DNA of 64,000 nucleotides from Zeus faber (lineage: Eukaryota; Chordata; Actinopteri; Zeiformes; Zeidae): contig OY482860.1 in the NCBI GenBank assembly GCA_960531495.1, forward strand, positions 11,730,299 to 11,794,298. The letters run 5' to 3'. A program made the position numbers and the translations under genes. Below the pieces are notes generated by a model that did no database searches, was not told the origin of the DNA, and saw only the letters and a list, made by a program, of their open reading frames with translations. This document shows, piece by piece, positions 24,090 to 36,253 of the stretch. The first letter of the stretch is position 1; each line of letters opens with the position of its first letter.

Positions 24090-24440
24090 TACTGCATCTA
24101 AATATTTCAGGCTCCACTAGGAGACGTCTGAAGGATACTGGTGGTTGATAGGCTTTTTCGTACCGAATAGTTGTGGGGACTCCCTGAGGGGAACTAGGAA
24201 CTCCCCGAGAACTAGACAACTTCCAGGGTTGTTTTTCTGGTTGCATTCGCACCGCCAACGGTTCCTCCAAAAGTTCTTAGAACTATGAAAAAGTTCTTGC
24301 GGTGCCAAAATGCCTGATGTCTGAGAAGGTACGAGTAGACCACTGAAGGACACTGCATCTACGTATCTCAGGTTCTACTAGGAGACCATTGAAGAATAAT
24401 ACATCTAAACACCTCAGATTGAGACAGTGGTTATTGTTTT
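24090..24440. repeat. Interrupted short tandem duplication
   Basis: The unit actgcatctaaatatttcaggctccactaggagac (24092-24126) recurs as actgcatctacgtatctcaggttctactaggagac (about 24351-24386), and a third partial copy, acatctaaacacctcaga, follows at 24401. About 220 bp with a different character (aactccccgag, aaaagttcttagaac) separates the first two and may be an inserted element. Confidence 0.6.
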
Positions 24441-24684
24441 CTTAACTTGCTAATCTTAATTTATCTTTGAATTGTATTGACGTTATATTGAAATAAATGT
24501 TTCTTTATACCTCTAAATGTGGAAATTCAACTCATAGCTACCGAGTGTTTATCAATAGGGATTCCAAAATGCCATCAAAAGTATCATCAGAATGCGCGAA
24601 ACTATTCACAGCCATATAATAACGCCATGCTATTCAGATTTCCCCATATTTTAAGGGGCGATACAGGGAGAATACATTTCACCA

Positions 24685-24713
<29 letters not shown>
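24685..24713. repeat. (GT)n microsatellite
   Basis: About 14 GT units. Confidence 0.9.
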
Positions 24714-24715
<2 letters not shown>

Positions 24716-25869
24716 TGTGTCAAAGGATAAAACGGACTGAACTTTTGCACTTTGTCTTTGGAAGGAAAAACGCCTCCACCTCTTCATGGAGACCTGGAAA
24801 ATTAATTTGTCCGAAATCGGGGGCCATTTTCACCGTCGGCTACCTAACAACTCTGACCCCGTCCCCCATCACACATAAAAGACATTGGTTTCCAAATGAA
24901 AAATATGGATGTGTGACCTTCTGAGAGACCCTGGCCGGATTGGGGCTGATTCTGAAATGAAATAAAAAGATGTTCTACTGTTCCTGCTTCCACCAGGGAA
25001 CTAACAGACATTAACAAGAGCAATATTGACCCCCCCCCCACACACACACGCGCAAAATATTACGTCTAGACTAACTGAACATTTAATCTCAGGCTCCTTC
25101 CTCATTCCCATTTTCCAACATTGCGGCAAACAGCGTCGTGGACAGTGGGAGGATTAGCAGATGGACCGGGGGGACACAGTCCTCATTTCCCTTCCTCATC
25201 CACTCCATAAAGCTACAGGAGACCATTAAGCCGCCACAAAGAGGCCTTGTAGCGCTGCAGACTTGTTAAACGTAGAGCGATGCTTTTAGCGCCAGCTGTG
25301 ATTTCTTTGGCCGGACTCGGGGGTTGGGGGTCATTCTACCAGAAAATGTCAAACGTGAAAGGAGTGAGGGCCTTTTTAAGCGGCGGCCGATCCTGCTCGT
25401 TGCCTGGACTGTATGACTGAGGTGTCTACCTTGGGATTTCTTCAGAGGTATTATAACTTTGCTTAAGTTTAGCAGGCCGCTTCCCTTTGTAGGCAGGTGG
25501 AAATATTTTCCAAAATCACAGAAACAGCAAACAAGCGCCACAAAGTCTAGAAATAAAAAAAATACATGAGATGAAGATGATGTTTTTGCTTTGACCTTAG
25601 TGTGAATCATGACACTAAAAACATTTTAAGGACATCCAGTCCCAATATCAATATTATATTGATATTGTAGCCTGCTATCGGACAGAAATGTCAACTTGTT
25701 ATAACTTGTCTGATTTTGACTGCTTTTCCCGAACCATCATCACTCGAGACCAACGTATCCGCCTGAATCTGACGTCATTTTAAGTCGACACTGATGCGTA
25801 GCCATGCCAACATACCTGTTTTGTCGGGGTTTAAAGAGTGGAGCGCAGCGAAGTAAAAACAAAAGATTC

Positions 25870-26098
25870 GTTAGTCCCGCCCCCCCGTAGTGCTGATTGG
25901 CAAATTTTTCACCCCCATGCGTTGATTGGCTAATCATTAATCCTGTCCCCCCGTGGTGCTGATTGGCTAATCATTACTCCTGTCCCCCCGTGGTGCTGAT
26001 TGGCTAATTGTTCGTCGTCGTCCCCCGTGGTGCTGATTGGTTATTGTTCGCCCCCTCCCCCGTGGCGCTGATTGGCTAATCGCTTGTCCCCTTGCGGC
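25870..26098. repeat. 37-bp tandem repeat with inverted CCAAT boxes
   Basis: The unit is about tgtccccccgtggtgctgattggctaatcattactcc and is repeated about six times. ATTGG starts at 25896, 25925, 25962, 25999, 26036 and 26071, so three of the five spacings are exactly 37. Most units have ctgattggct, the reverse of agCCAATcag, the preferred NF-Y site. The array is GC-rich at the ccccccgtgg part of each unit. Confidence 0.85.
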
Positions 26099-28064
26099 GC
26101 TCTCTGCACCGATCGTTTTTTCAACCGAGAAATCGCTGTTTCACATCACGATGCCAGATCATACGAATCAGTCAAGTCAGTGGAGAGGGTGGATTCAAAG
26201 GTCTGGATCCCGGCAAGACATATTGCCCGGCCCTATATCAACCCATGATTTCTGTGTAATATACAACAAAAGTGTCCTTAACAGAATCCACTTGCTGACA
26301 TAGCAAGCTTGACCATATGATAGCTAGACACATTGAACACATCTACTAATATAATCTCGAATATATAATTTCAATGTCCATTGTAATGCATTTATTTTGT
26401 TTCCATACAACAAAATACTACCTTTTAGTCTGTTAGATAATCGGGATGAGACTCAAAGTCAAGTCGAAGTAAAATGTCCTGGGCAAAGCAGGTTTCACTT
26501 CCCCGACCCACTAATGCGGCTAAGCATCAAAAATGCCCGGTCAGTCCGGCACTTTTTAATGGGCCTCCAGCCCCTGGCTCCTCTTTCATTGACTTCATAG
26601 TCGGGTTGCCTTTAGTCGCACTGGGGGTTTGTTCAGGTCGACATTGTTTTTGCTTCGCTCCACAGTGAACCACGGTCAAACCTTGAGTGCTAACGGCTTG
26701 GCGGGACACAAAAGGTACGCTGAGAGGAAATCTACTTGACTTTAAAAGGCTGGAACGGAAATTGGCAGAGGTCAGCGTATTGGCAGGATCTGAACCCCTC
26801 AGCAATCAGCAGACGACGGAGGTTATCTTGATTTAACAAACCCTAGATTAAAACAAGGAAGGGGAGTCCACTGGCACTGTCCCTTTTTGGCAGCAGACCT
26901 CAAAGTTAAGAAACCACACATTTCATTCTATTAAACAGGAAGGGATGAAGTGTGGGGGTCATTCATATCGGGCCAATAAAAACAAATGTTGGTTTTAACT
27001 AACGGAGCGACCGGGGAAGTATCCGTCTTCTCGATGCCTTCAGCAAAGGATGTGTCCGTCTCCCTCGCTGTAACTTTAGAAGGGCTCCTGTGCCGTTAAC
27101 TAACCTTCAGAAAGTTCACGGGCCTCAGTCATGTCACCCAGCTAGAGGAAGTCGCTGTCGAAATGGGACAATACCAGAGATAGCGGCCCATGGAGACGGC
27201 AAGGTTATAAAATCATCGAGACATCGAGGTAGATTTTGTCAGTCCCAACAAGGCATTAAGGGTGGGAGCTCAGTCAGTAAAATATTAAAAATAAGTAAAA
27301 ATATTTTTTTACTTAAAATTTGATTTTCAATCGTTGAGTCAAGCTGAGTTACAGCATTGGCACCAATAATCTTTTAAATTGATGTACTATTAAGTTCATA
27401 CCAGAAGAGCTAAATCTTCCCTTCTTTAGGCATGTGAAACATTTTGAGTCTCGCAAAGGTGAGACTCAAAAGGTGAGACTCAAAATTTATTTTTACAATT
27501 CAATAATTAGAGATATGTTATTCATATCAGTTCACGCATCAACTCATCTCATGTCATCATAACACGTCGGCCTCGCCTACAGGAAAGAGCAGTTCATGTG
27601 TTGACTGTATCCAATGTTGTATTGGTCACTAAAGAATGGTTTATTGCTTCTGTTTAGTGAATAATACAGAAGATAAGGAACTTGAAAAAAATATGCATAC
27701 TAAATCGCAATTGCAATATTGCTCTAAAAAAATAGTTCAGCCCTCTAGCCCACTCTATGCTTATTCAGGACGAACGAGTCGTCCAAAACGCTCCATCCAA
27801 ACAGTCGCAAGTCAAAACGGACCAATGCACTAAATATCACATTAAAACAAGTTACATCCTAATGTTGTTTGCTAAAGACATTCTGCACAATAGTGTATTA
27901 AACTTAAAAAGTCGGAAGTAATTATCCAAGGTTAATGTCATATCAGGGGTGAATAATATGAATGCTATGCAATAATATGGCTTGCCAAACAAGATTTTGA
28001 GGAATCAACCAAAGCCGACAACAGTCATGAGAAGTGAGAGCATATCTGACATTTGCCAATTTAA

Positions 28065-28108
<44 letters not shown>

Positions 28109-28131
28109 AATAAAGAAAGAAAGAAAGAAAA
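28065..28131. repeat. (GAAA)n microsatellite
   Basis: About 16 units of gaaa with one taaa interruption; a purine-only tract. Confidence 0.95.
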
Positions 28132-30761
28132 GTCAAAAGTTACAAAAACAAGATTACAGTCCGGCACAAATCATCCTCTTCCTCTAAGCCACACATCAGC
28201 ACAGACAGTGGGAGTCATGGGAGGGAAAATCCAACCCCTCTCGACCCAGAAAGACATTATTTACTCCCGACAAACGGCACCTTGGTTATAAAGGTTATTA
28301 CAACAAGTTTGCACGGATCAGGTGGTGAGACTACTACGCCTACTATATCGTGCTTGACCTTCCTCCACCCCTTCAAGCCTGATGAATGTCGACGTCCTAG
28401 ACGTGCCCTGGATGAGCGCTGCTGTTTTCATAAAGTGGAAGTGAATAATTGGTGTGTTGTTAAAGCAGCTCCAAGAAAACAAACAAGGCATTACGGTCTG
28501 GAATTATAACCAGTAGCCGGAATATCACATTTCACAAGAAGCCAGGAGATATCACCTTCCTAATGAAAGGCCTCAAATATACAAGCAGTAAAAAGACTTT
28601 GGGTGGAAATCAAAGGGGAATTATGTAATAGCATATCATGGGTATTTTGCTTCGCTGGGTGTATATAATAGATTTTAATAGAATTTAACGCACCTCATTT
28701 GCACCACATTTTGCACAGACTGGAAGATTTTTTTATTATCCAACATTTTCTAAGTTGTGACTTCAATACTCAACCGTATTTAGCGAAGGGCGGCTGACAT
28801 GTGTCATTATTCTCTAGAATATGTAATCGCAGCATGTGCTCTAAACGGCAATTAGTCACTTTCCTAATACCCTGTGGTCTTAAAACTACCAGAAACATGC
28901 TGGCTGGGTTCTCCTTGGGGTTCCCATGTGTGGAGCATTCGATCATCCCAGGCTGGTGAGTGAGACTAATGCCTTTAGTCCAGATTTGTTATATTCCCAA
29001 TGTGAGCCCCCTCCCTCAGGACCACCAGCTCGCAGTCTCATTTCCCACTTGAATTCATAACTCATAAGACTTCTGCCAAGTTCAAAGATGAGGTGCCGCG
29101 TGGATTTTAAGAGCCGAGTCCTGCTCGTATTGAGTTACCACGCAGAAGAAATGGCCGTCTGGCCACAACTACACCATCTGAGTTATTAAAACAGGAGCTC
29201 AGACACAGAGAGTGAGAAGGATCGAGAGGTAGCAAGAGGCCGTTGGTCCAAGAGAATTGGGTGGGGTGTGGTGGTGTGGGGTGGCGAAGAGGCGGCGATG
29301 CTTTTAGCATGTGTGCTGTGGGAGTTTGGCATTTGGCCAACCTCATACTACACACTAATTCTTTAGTGTTAAAATGAGGTCTCTCTTTCTAATGGGCTTT
29401 TGCCTCTTGAACTAATTACAAAAGCAGAACTGGCACAGGTAAACATCGCCAGTCTTATGTGTTAAAAAGTGAATCAAGGTTCTCTGGATATAATCAAAGA
29501 GGAAACACACCTGTACTGTACGAATGTGGAACAGGAACAAGGAAATAGACAAGAAAAAAGGGCCAATAGATGGGACATTAAACCATTTGACCACCTTTCA
29601 AGATATTTTATGAGGAAAGAAGAAAAACGGACGTGCAAGGTTATAATGCCAGTTACTGTCACTATCCACTCAAGAGGCCTCGTAAGGCCTCAATGTGCAA
29701 AAAACTGGGGGAAAGATTGGATCTCAGCGTCATTGAAAAAACACAAAGGGATCAAACCCCCAGCATTGCAATGTTTCAGATCCTTTGCCCAAAGTTAAAA
29801 CTTGCAACCCAAAGAGTTACCTTTGGCTCGATGAAGGCATTAGGCAAAAGTTTCAAAGTCGCTGGCTGAGAAAGGAACCCGCTAAATTGTAAAAGTGGAC
29901 AGTTAGTCATTCGCTCAGACACCTCAATGTTCCAAGCCACAGGCTCGGCTTGGGAGCCGTCGTCGGTGGCATTAGTCTGGATCCTAAATGAATCTCTAAA
30001 TGAAGTGTGCACGGTCCGGACAGAATATTGTACAGGAGACCATGTAGGTACTGACAAATTTGTCCCCTTGAGCTGTCACAGTAAGTGATACCAACAGTTG
30101 ATTCATCAACTTCTAAAACAATTAAATATCATATTGAATTAATTAAATATCGTATTACATTTGCAGTTTCTTTCCAGACATACTTTACTGTAGATGAGAG
30201 CTATGAAGGAGAGCCTTTGCAAATTCCTGTGGCAAAGCCCTCAAGAGGGCTCCTAATCAATTGTCTACGTCTCCTTTTCGCCAAACAGGGTTTCAAAATA
30301 AACACGAGTGCCGATGAAGGATGGCACGTCCACGGCAAAGACCAACAGAGTGGAACGCCAATTTACATGAAGGGATCGAGTTTCATTGGAAGCTGAAGCC
30401 CAATGAGAAAAACAGCCCTGAGTGTCTGGCACTTTACCTCTAGCCTAGCCGAGTTATGACTGACAGCACATTCTTGCATTCCAACAACCCCTTCACTCCA
30501 TCACCAACCCTCTCTTTCCTCACCTTGTCCACCTCCCCTGTTCCGTCTCACCCTTCTCACCCAGTGGGAAAGATATCTAGCCATTAAAAACACACCTCAA
30601 AAATGACAAAATAAACATGGCCGTCGCATGAGGCTGGGGAAGCAGAGCAGCATACCTGACGCCTCCAGTGGCTCAACTGAGGACTGACTTCTCTGTTACA
30701 GTACATCCCAAAATAATCCTAGGAGCAAGGATCTGTGTGTCCTTTCAGTGCAGTAAGTATC

Positions 30762-31313
30762 TAATGCCACGGACACACTACACGATTTTCAAAGTCGTCA
30801 GATCGATGCACAGTTAACACCACACAGGTTTCTGTCTTGTGGTGGGGAATCTTCAAGTTGTTGTGGTTTCACGCTGCATGACTGATCGACGACAGGGAGT
30901 CACACATTACAAGATCTTTCATCATAAGGAATCCACGAAAACAAGACGCGACAAGTGACGCTATACCATGTGCAGGACAGGATTATTAATTTTTTATTCG
31001 ATTCTTGATCACTGTCAAAAAATAAAAATAAAATCTCTCTCATTGGCTGTAGCTCGTTGTGTCACTCATGTCTGTGTCGAGCCTGACACGACCAGATATT
31101 AAACCTGCTAGATACCTCTCCGGCGTCTGCAGACCGTTGGTGAGCGATCGGCGAGCAGTCGGATCGCGTTGTGAGCAGTTCACACCACACGCTGGTCGCT
31201 TACGGGAGCGAGCTATGATTTGCCTCCGATCTGGGGCTTTGCTTAGCCATCTCCAAAAATTTGTCTGCGAGTGGAAAATCAGGCCAGAATGACGTAGTCT
31301 AAACCCGGCATTA
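30762..31313. mobile_element. Putative DNA transposon (MITE) with imperfect terminal inverted repeats
   Basis: The left end taatgccacggacacactac and the right end gtagtctaaacccggcatta are imperfect reverse complements. The interior has no long ORF of interest. No clear target duplication is seen, so the family is not assigned. Confidence 0.5.
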
Positions 31314-31892
31314 GGGTGTGTTTCGCTAATTGGCACATCAACGTTACTTTTTACTTATTATTTCATAGTTTGCTGATGATTATTTCATGGCACAAACAAT
31401 GGTTTATTAGTAGACTAGCTTGGCTAAATTTGATATCTATGAGCTGAAATAATTTAGACAGGATTTTTTTTTTTTATATCATTGGATAAAACGGTAAACG
31501 ATAAAATCCCCCAAAAATTTGGATTGGAGTTTTTGATATTTTCTCTGTTGAGTTCAGCTGGTTCAGGCCTGGTTTTAGGGCTATTTTAAGGCACAAACAC
31601 GCAGTCAGCTATTTTCTATAGATATACAATTCCCTTTTGGATTGCCATTGACCCCACTTCCCTCTTTATCCGACGATCATCCTTATTTGACTTTTTGATT
31701 ATTTTTTCCCCTCTCTCTGTCTCTCCTGCACACGCAGACACACTTAAACATCGGTCTTCTACCCTTCTGCGTCCCTTTCCAGATGTCTTCCGCCCATCGA
31801 CAAAGACAGGGAGCTGCTGTGTGTTCTCCAAGGGATTTACTACATCTGTCTCTCAGATCTAGAATAAAGAAGGGCCAGGTTGAGGCCAAACA

Positions 31893-31894
<2 letters not shown>

Positions 31895-31963
<69 letters not shown>

Positions 31964-31971
31964 ATACACAC

Positions 31972-32024
<53 letters not shown>
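31895..32024. repeat. (CA)n microsatellite with CATA interruptions
   Basis: About 130 bp of CA with ata interruptions near 31958-31982. Confidence 0.95.
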
Positions 32025-32026
<2 letters not shown>

Positions 32027-33394
32027 CTGGAGATTAAGTCAGAACACTAAATGTCACCCCAAGTCTTGAAAAGATTCAGCAATACTATGTTAAGTCATTC
32101 TCTTTCGTATAAACCAAAACACAGGGATGGTGATTGGGTACCTTCACTCAAACACTGCACTTAAGTACTCATTTGAAGTATTGTTGCTTTACTTCAGTAA
32201 ATCCCGCTTTAAGAAACTTTGTACAGTCTCCAAAAAATGGTGTTCCCCTTTAAGGGTGATTCCACTAACGGTAAGAGGAAACCATCTGGGCAACCAAAAC
32301 TGAACCATAAACACATAAAGTTGTGTCTTCCAACCAAAATTTGCCATCATCATGTTTAGCGAGAACCTCTAATTTTGATGACTGAGTACATTGAATATCA
32401 AGTACTTTTATATTTTTACTTCAGCAGATTGATGAATGAAGGACTTTCACTTGAACCAGAGCACTGCTTTCTCATACGTACTAACAAACACCCAGAAAGG
32501 TCAGTGTTGGACAGGTGAAACCTTATCCCTCTCTATGCACTGTACAATATGAGTGCCAAATAGAGAGAAATTAGATCAATGCACCCTGGGTGAAAACAAA
32601 CTCCCTGCAACTCAAAACCCTTCAGACAGGACGGCAAGGCCTTTTTTCTGTCCAGCAGCGTTGAACAGAAATCGATGTGAGCGGCGGTATGACGTCCTGT
32701 AGTGGATCTGTTCAGAGCTTGTCCTAACAGTTGTTTCACGCAGAAAGCATAATTAACTTTTACGGCTTGTCAGGCCTTTGGAAACACGTGCGCAGACTAA
32801 CTGGCCTGAATGACACGGACGTGCACACAGAGCCATAAACACATGCCTGCCACAAACATATACACATATACAGTACACACAGACACACACACAGACACAC
32901 ACACACAGGAAATCATTACCCTACAGGCTGTGGAAAGTCAAGTATTTTCCCAATTTAATTTCAATTGGGGGGGGGACATGTGGACATGTGGACTCTCTCA
33001 CAAACCACACTAGAAATTACCTATTAATAAAAGGACTCTGTGGCAGATTTGCCTACCACATGCCACCCAAGTGGCATTTTCAGGGACCTCTGGCACAGGG
33101 ACACAGACGATGGGGTAGAAAACACGCAAGTTTCTTGTGGAGAGTGGGCTTGAGAGAACGAGTCTCGGGGCAGATGGACACAGGTCATGACAGGGCTCCT
33201 CTCTCCTGAGTGAGCGTGGGGATCGGGGTTTTACCTGTTAGACCAACGAACGAGCAACAGGTATGCAGCCACTCTGATCCTGGGTCCCCAATTACCTAGA
33301 CCCAGGACAGGTGTGGCTGCTCAAACAACATCATCCCCACGCCACAGACTCTGTGTCAATGGAACACTTTCTCCAGGGCATTCCAAAACTTTGC

Positions 33395-33395
<1 letters not shown>

Positions 33396-33482
<87 letters not shown>
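33396..33482. repeat. (GT)n microsatellite
   Basis: About 43 uninterrupted GT units. Confidence 0.95.
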
Positions 33483-33483
<1 letters not shown>

Positions 33484-35591
33484 GCCTTTCCTCTTCCCTG
33501 TCTTCTATGGTGGTTGAATTAATGCCGCTCACAAGGCACAAGGGATCCAACTTCAGACCAATACAGCCCTGGGCTAAGCTTCCAAAAGGGGAAAAAGGCA
33601 TCTGCTACCACTGGAAAGGGGGAAACCTGGAATTTCCATTTGAAAAAAAAATAAAATAAAAAAAAAAGATAGGTCACGTTGAAAGAGGAGCCTGAGTAAC
33701 CACCCCACCCCACCCCACCCCAACCCCCCAAAAAGGAAATCATGTGTTTTTTGTCTCCTGTGAAGTTCAAATAGAAGGAGATAGTAGTTTGATGAAAAAT
33801 GGCCTATTTAAATCAATAGATAATTGGAAGGTCATTTGCGCCATCTGTTTTACAGATTCGAGAAGTCTTAAAAGATATATCATTCATAATTTCAGGCTGT
33901 TGTAATTACGTTATAACACAATGTCCTTCATGGTCACGTCCAAACGATATGGCCTTGTTTTATCATCAAATGCAATTAGGAAAACTGTCAATTGTATCCA
34001 GCAAAACAGTCATCTAAAATCTGCAATCATACAGTATGTAGAATGAAAAGATGGATGAATGTGATGGATGTTTAATAATGCATAATGTGTCCTGGTGGTG
34101 AGTGTGTCCATATACGTGGCTAACACACGAGGCGATCGCTGGTCATGCACTTCCAGGAATCACTGACTTCAAAGCACGGACCTCGGGCCTGCCTTGAAAA
34201 CCAATAAAACAACCCTAAATTGCTGCTGCTGGCTCCTCGGGAGTGAACAAAAATAATAGGAGGGTTTCCGGCCAGGGGAAGCCTCCGGGATACCATTCCC
34301 AGGCCCTCTCTCTGGAGAAGACTGCTGCTGAGTGGTGGCCACGTCAGTTTTGGATCAACCATCTGCTGTTCAATTGTTCCCCCCAATGGAACCAAACTGG
34401 GCCCCCATGCGAGGGGGGCGGCGGCGGCGGCAACCATTGTACGATGCCGCGTCTCAGATCCTTCAAGTAGAACCTCTTGACCAAACACACCGCCCCGCCT
34501 CCAGCCGCGGCGTTGGGGCCACCGGCACAGCACTGCCAGCTAGCGGGGAGGCTATGGTCGTCCTTTCATTATGGTTTGGCGGAGTGAGACTGAGCCGCCG
34601 CTGGTACACAGGAGGCGGTCTGACCTCCTTTAGAAGCGTCAGGCCTTGTAATCTCAGGTATCCATGTCATCACACGTGAACAGTCACGGTGGGGAGCGGG
34701 GGGGGCGTCAACCGTCACAACAAGTCCTGAGGCCAAACTAGAAGAGCGGTCTACACTCAAAACATTGCTCATCCTGGAAGCCATGGAAGGCCAGGTAGCG
34801 TATCAGGTGGACCAAAGGAAGGACAAAACCCCCAGGTGTCTGTCTGTCCTCCATCTTATTGTGTCTAAAAAACGATATCAGCTGAATCATGTGATACAAT
34901 TACACCAAGCAGGAAGCTGCTTGTCATATTGTGGCGGCTTAATTGGTTAAAAAACATGATAGTCAGTCTCGAGTACTTTATTTGACCTACAACATTTCCC
35001 AAGGAGCAGACTGAAAAAGGACTGCATGAAAGACGAGGAAGACTTCCTATGGGGCCCACCACCGGAAAGACAGGCGCTTTTTGGGGATGGGAACCTGGAT
35101 CATCCTTTCACTTAGTCTCATGGGCTTTGGCAGATGACAACATCCTGGCCTGACTTGAGTGCTCAAGGTAGGGTTTCCTGTCCAAGCCATAATTCTGGTC
35201 GCCGTCTGTTTATGGCGCTGCATTTCGACACATTACACAATAACAACTACGAAAAATCTACATTTACTGTAAACAGACACAGAAACATACACTTTAATAC
35301 ACACAGACAAAGAAAGTCGCACGGACACACAAATATGGGAGACATGAATCTGAATCTGAATGACATGAATCTTTCTCCAAACACATGCGTTTTGTGCATC
35401 TCCTGTCTGTTGAATCCATTTTGTCCGAACGACACAGATTTCCTGCTGAGGGCAGCTGTCGTTAGAAATGGCCCTGGAAATGCCCTGGGTGGTGGGCCAA
35501 AGTGACGTTACAATATAAAATGAGCCAGAAATAATGGTTGGGTGGGTTGCACAGCTGGTCTGGGCCCACAAAGATATATCCATACAGATAT

Positions 35592-35800
35592 AGTCTGGGA
35601 TTCTGGTTATTGTAATATCATGATATGGTTAAATGTTGTCTTTAAGCTGACTATTCTAGCTGCTCTTCATAATACCATGCCATAATATCCACATTACTAA
35701 TGATTGGTTCTCATGTATTTATAGTATATTTGTTGTGTGTAAATTTCACTATTGGAGATAATAAGATAATATCTTACGAAAGCTCCAATAGTGAAATTAT
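35592..35800. mobile_element. Fragment of a fold-back repeat family, ending in a hairpin
   Basis: tctgggattctggttattgt, ggttaaatgttgtct, ctagctgctct and atatccacattactaatgattg recur at 60078-60225. The fragment ends in a 16-bp perfect inverted repeat: aatttcactattggag at 35742-35757 and its complement at 35783-35798. Confidence 0.65.
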
Positions 35801-36108
35801 GTAGGAAGGGCCCGTCACCCCAACAACCAGGACCAGGCCAATGAATAAAACCCGGACAAGGGGTAGGAAGAAGGAGGAGGAAAGTGAGGAGGAGGGTGAG
35901 GAGGAGTTCTCGCGCCTTGTTCTGCTCCTCCCCTGTGAGATGGAGGTCCAGTCATCAGCTCCCCACTGAGCTTCATGTTGACAGAAGGTAAACAAAGAGA
36001 GGAGGACTCAACAATCACACACACTCAGGGATTAAATCCTTGAATACAAAGAAGGGGGCTTTGACAGACATTTTGCCTCCCCCCTCCATCCCTGCCGGTT
36101 CTCCCTTA

Positions 36109-36253
<145 letters not shown>

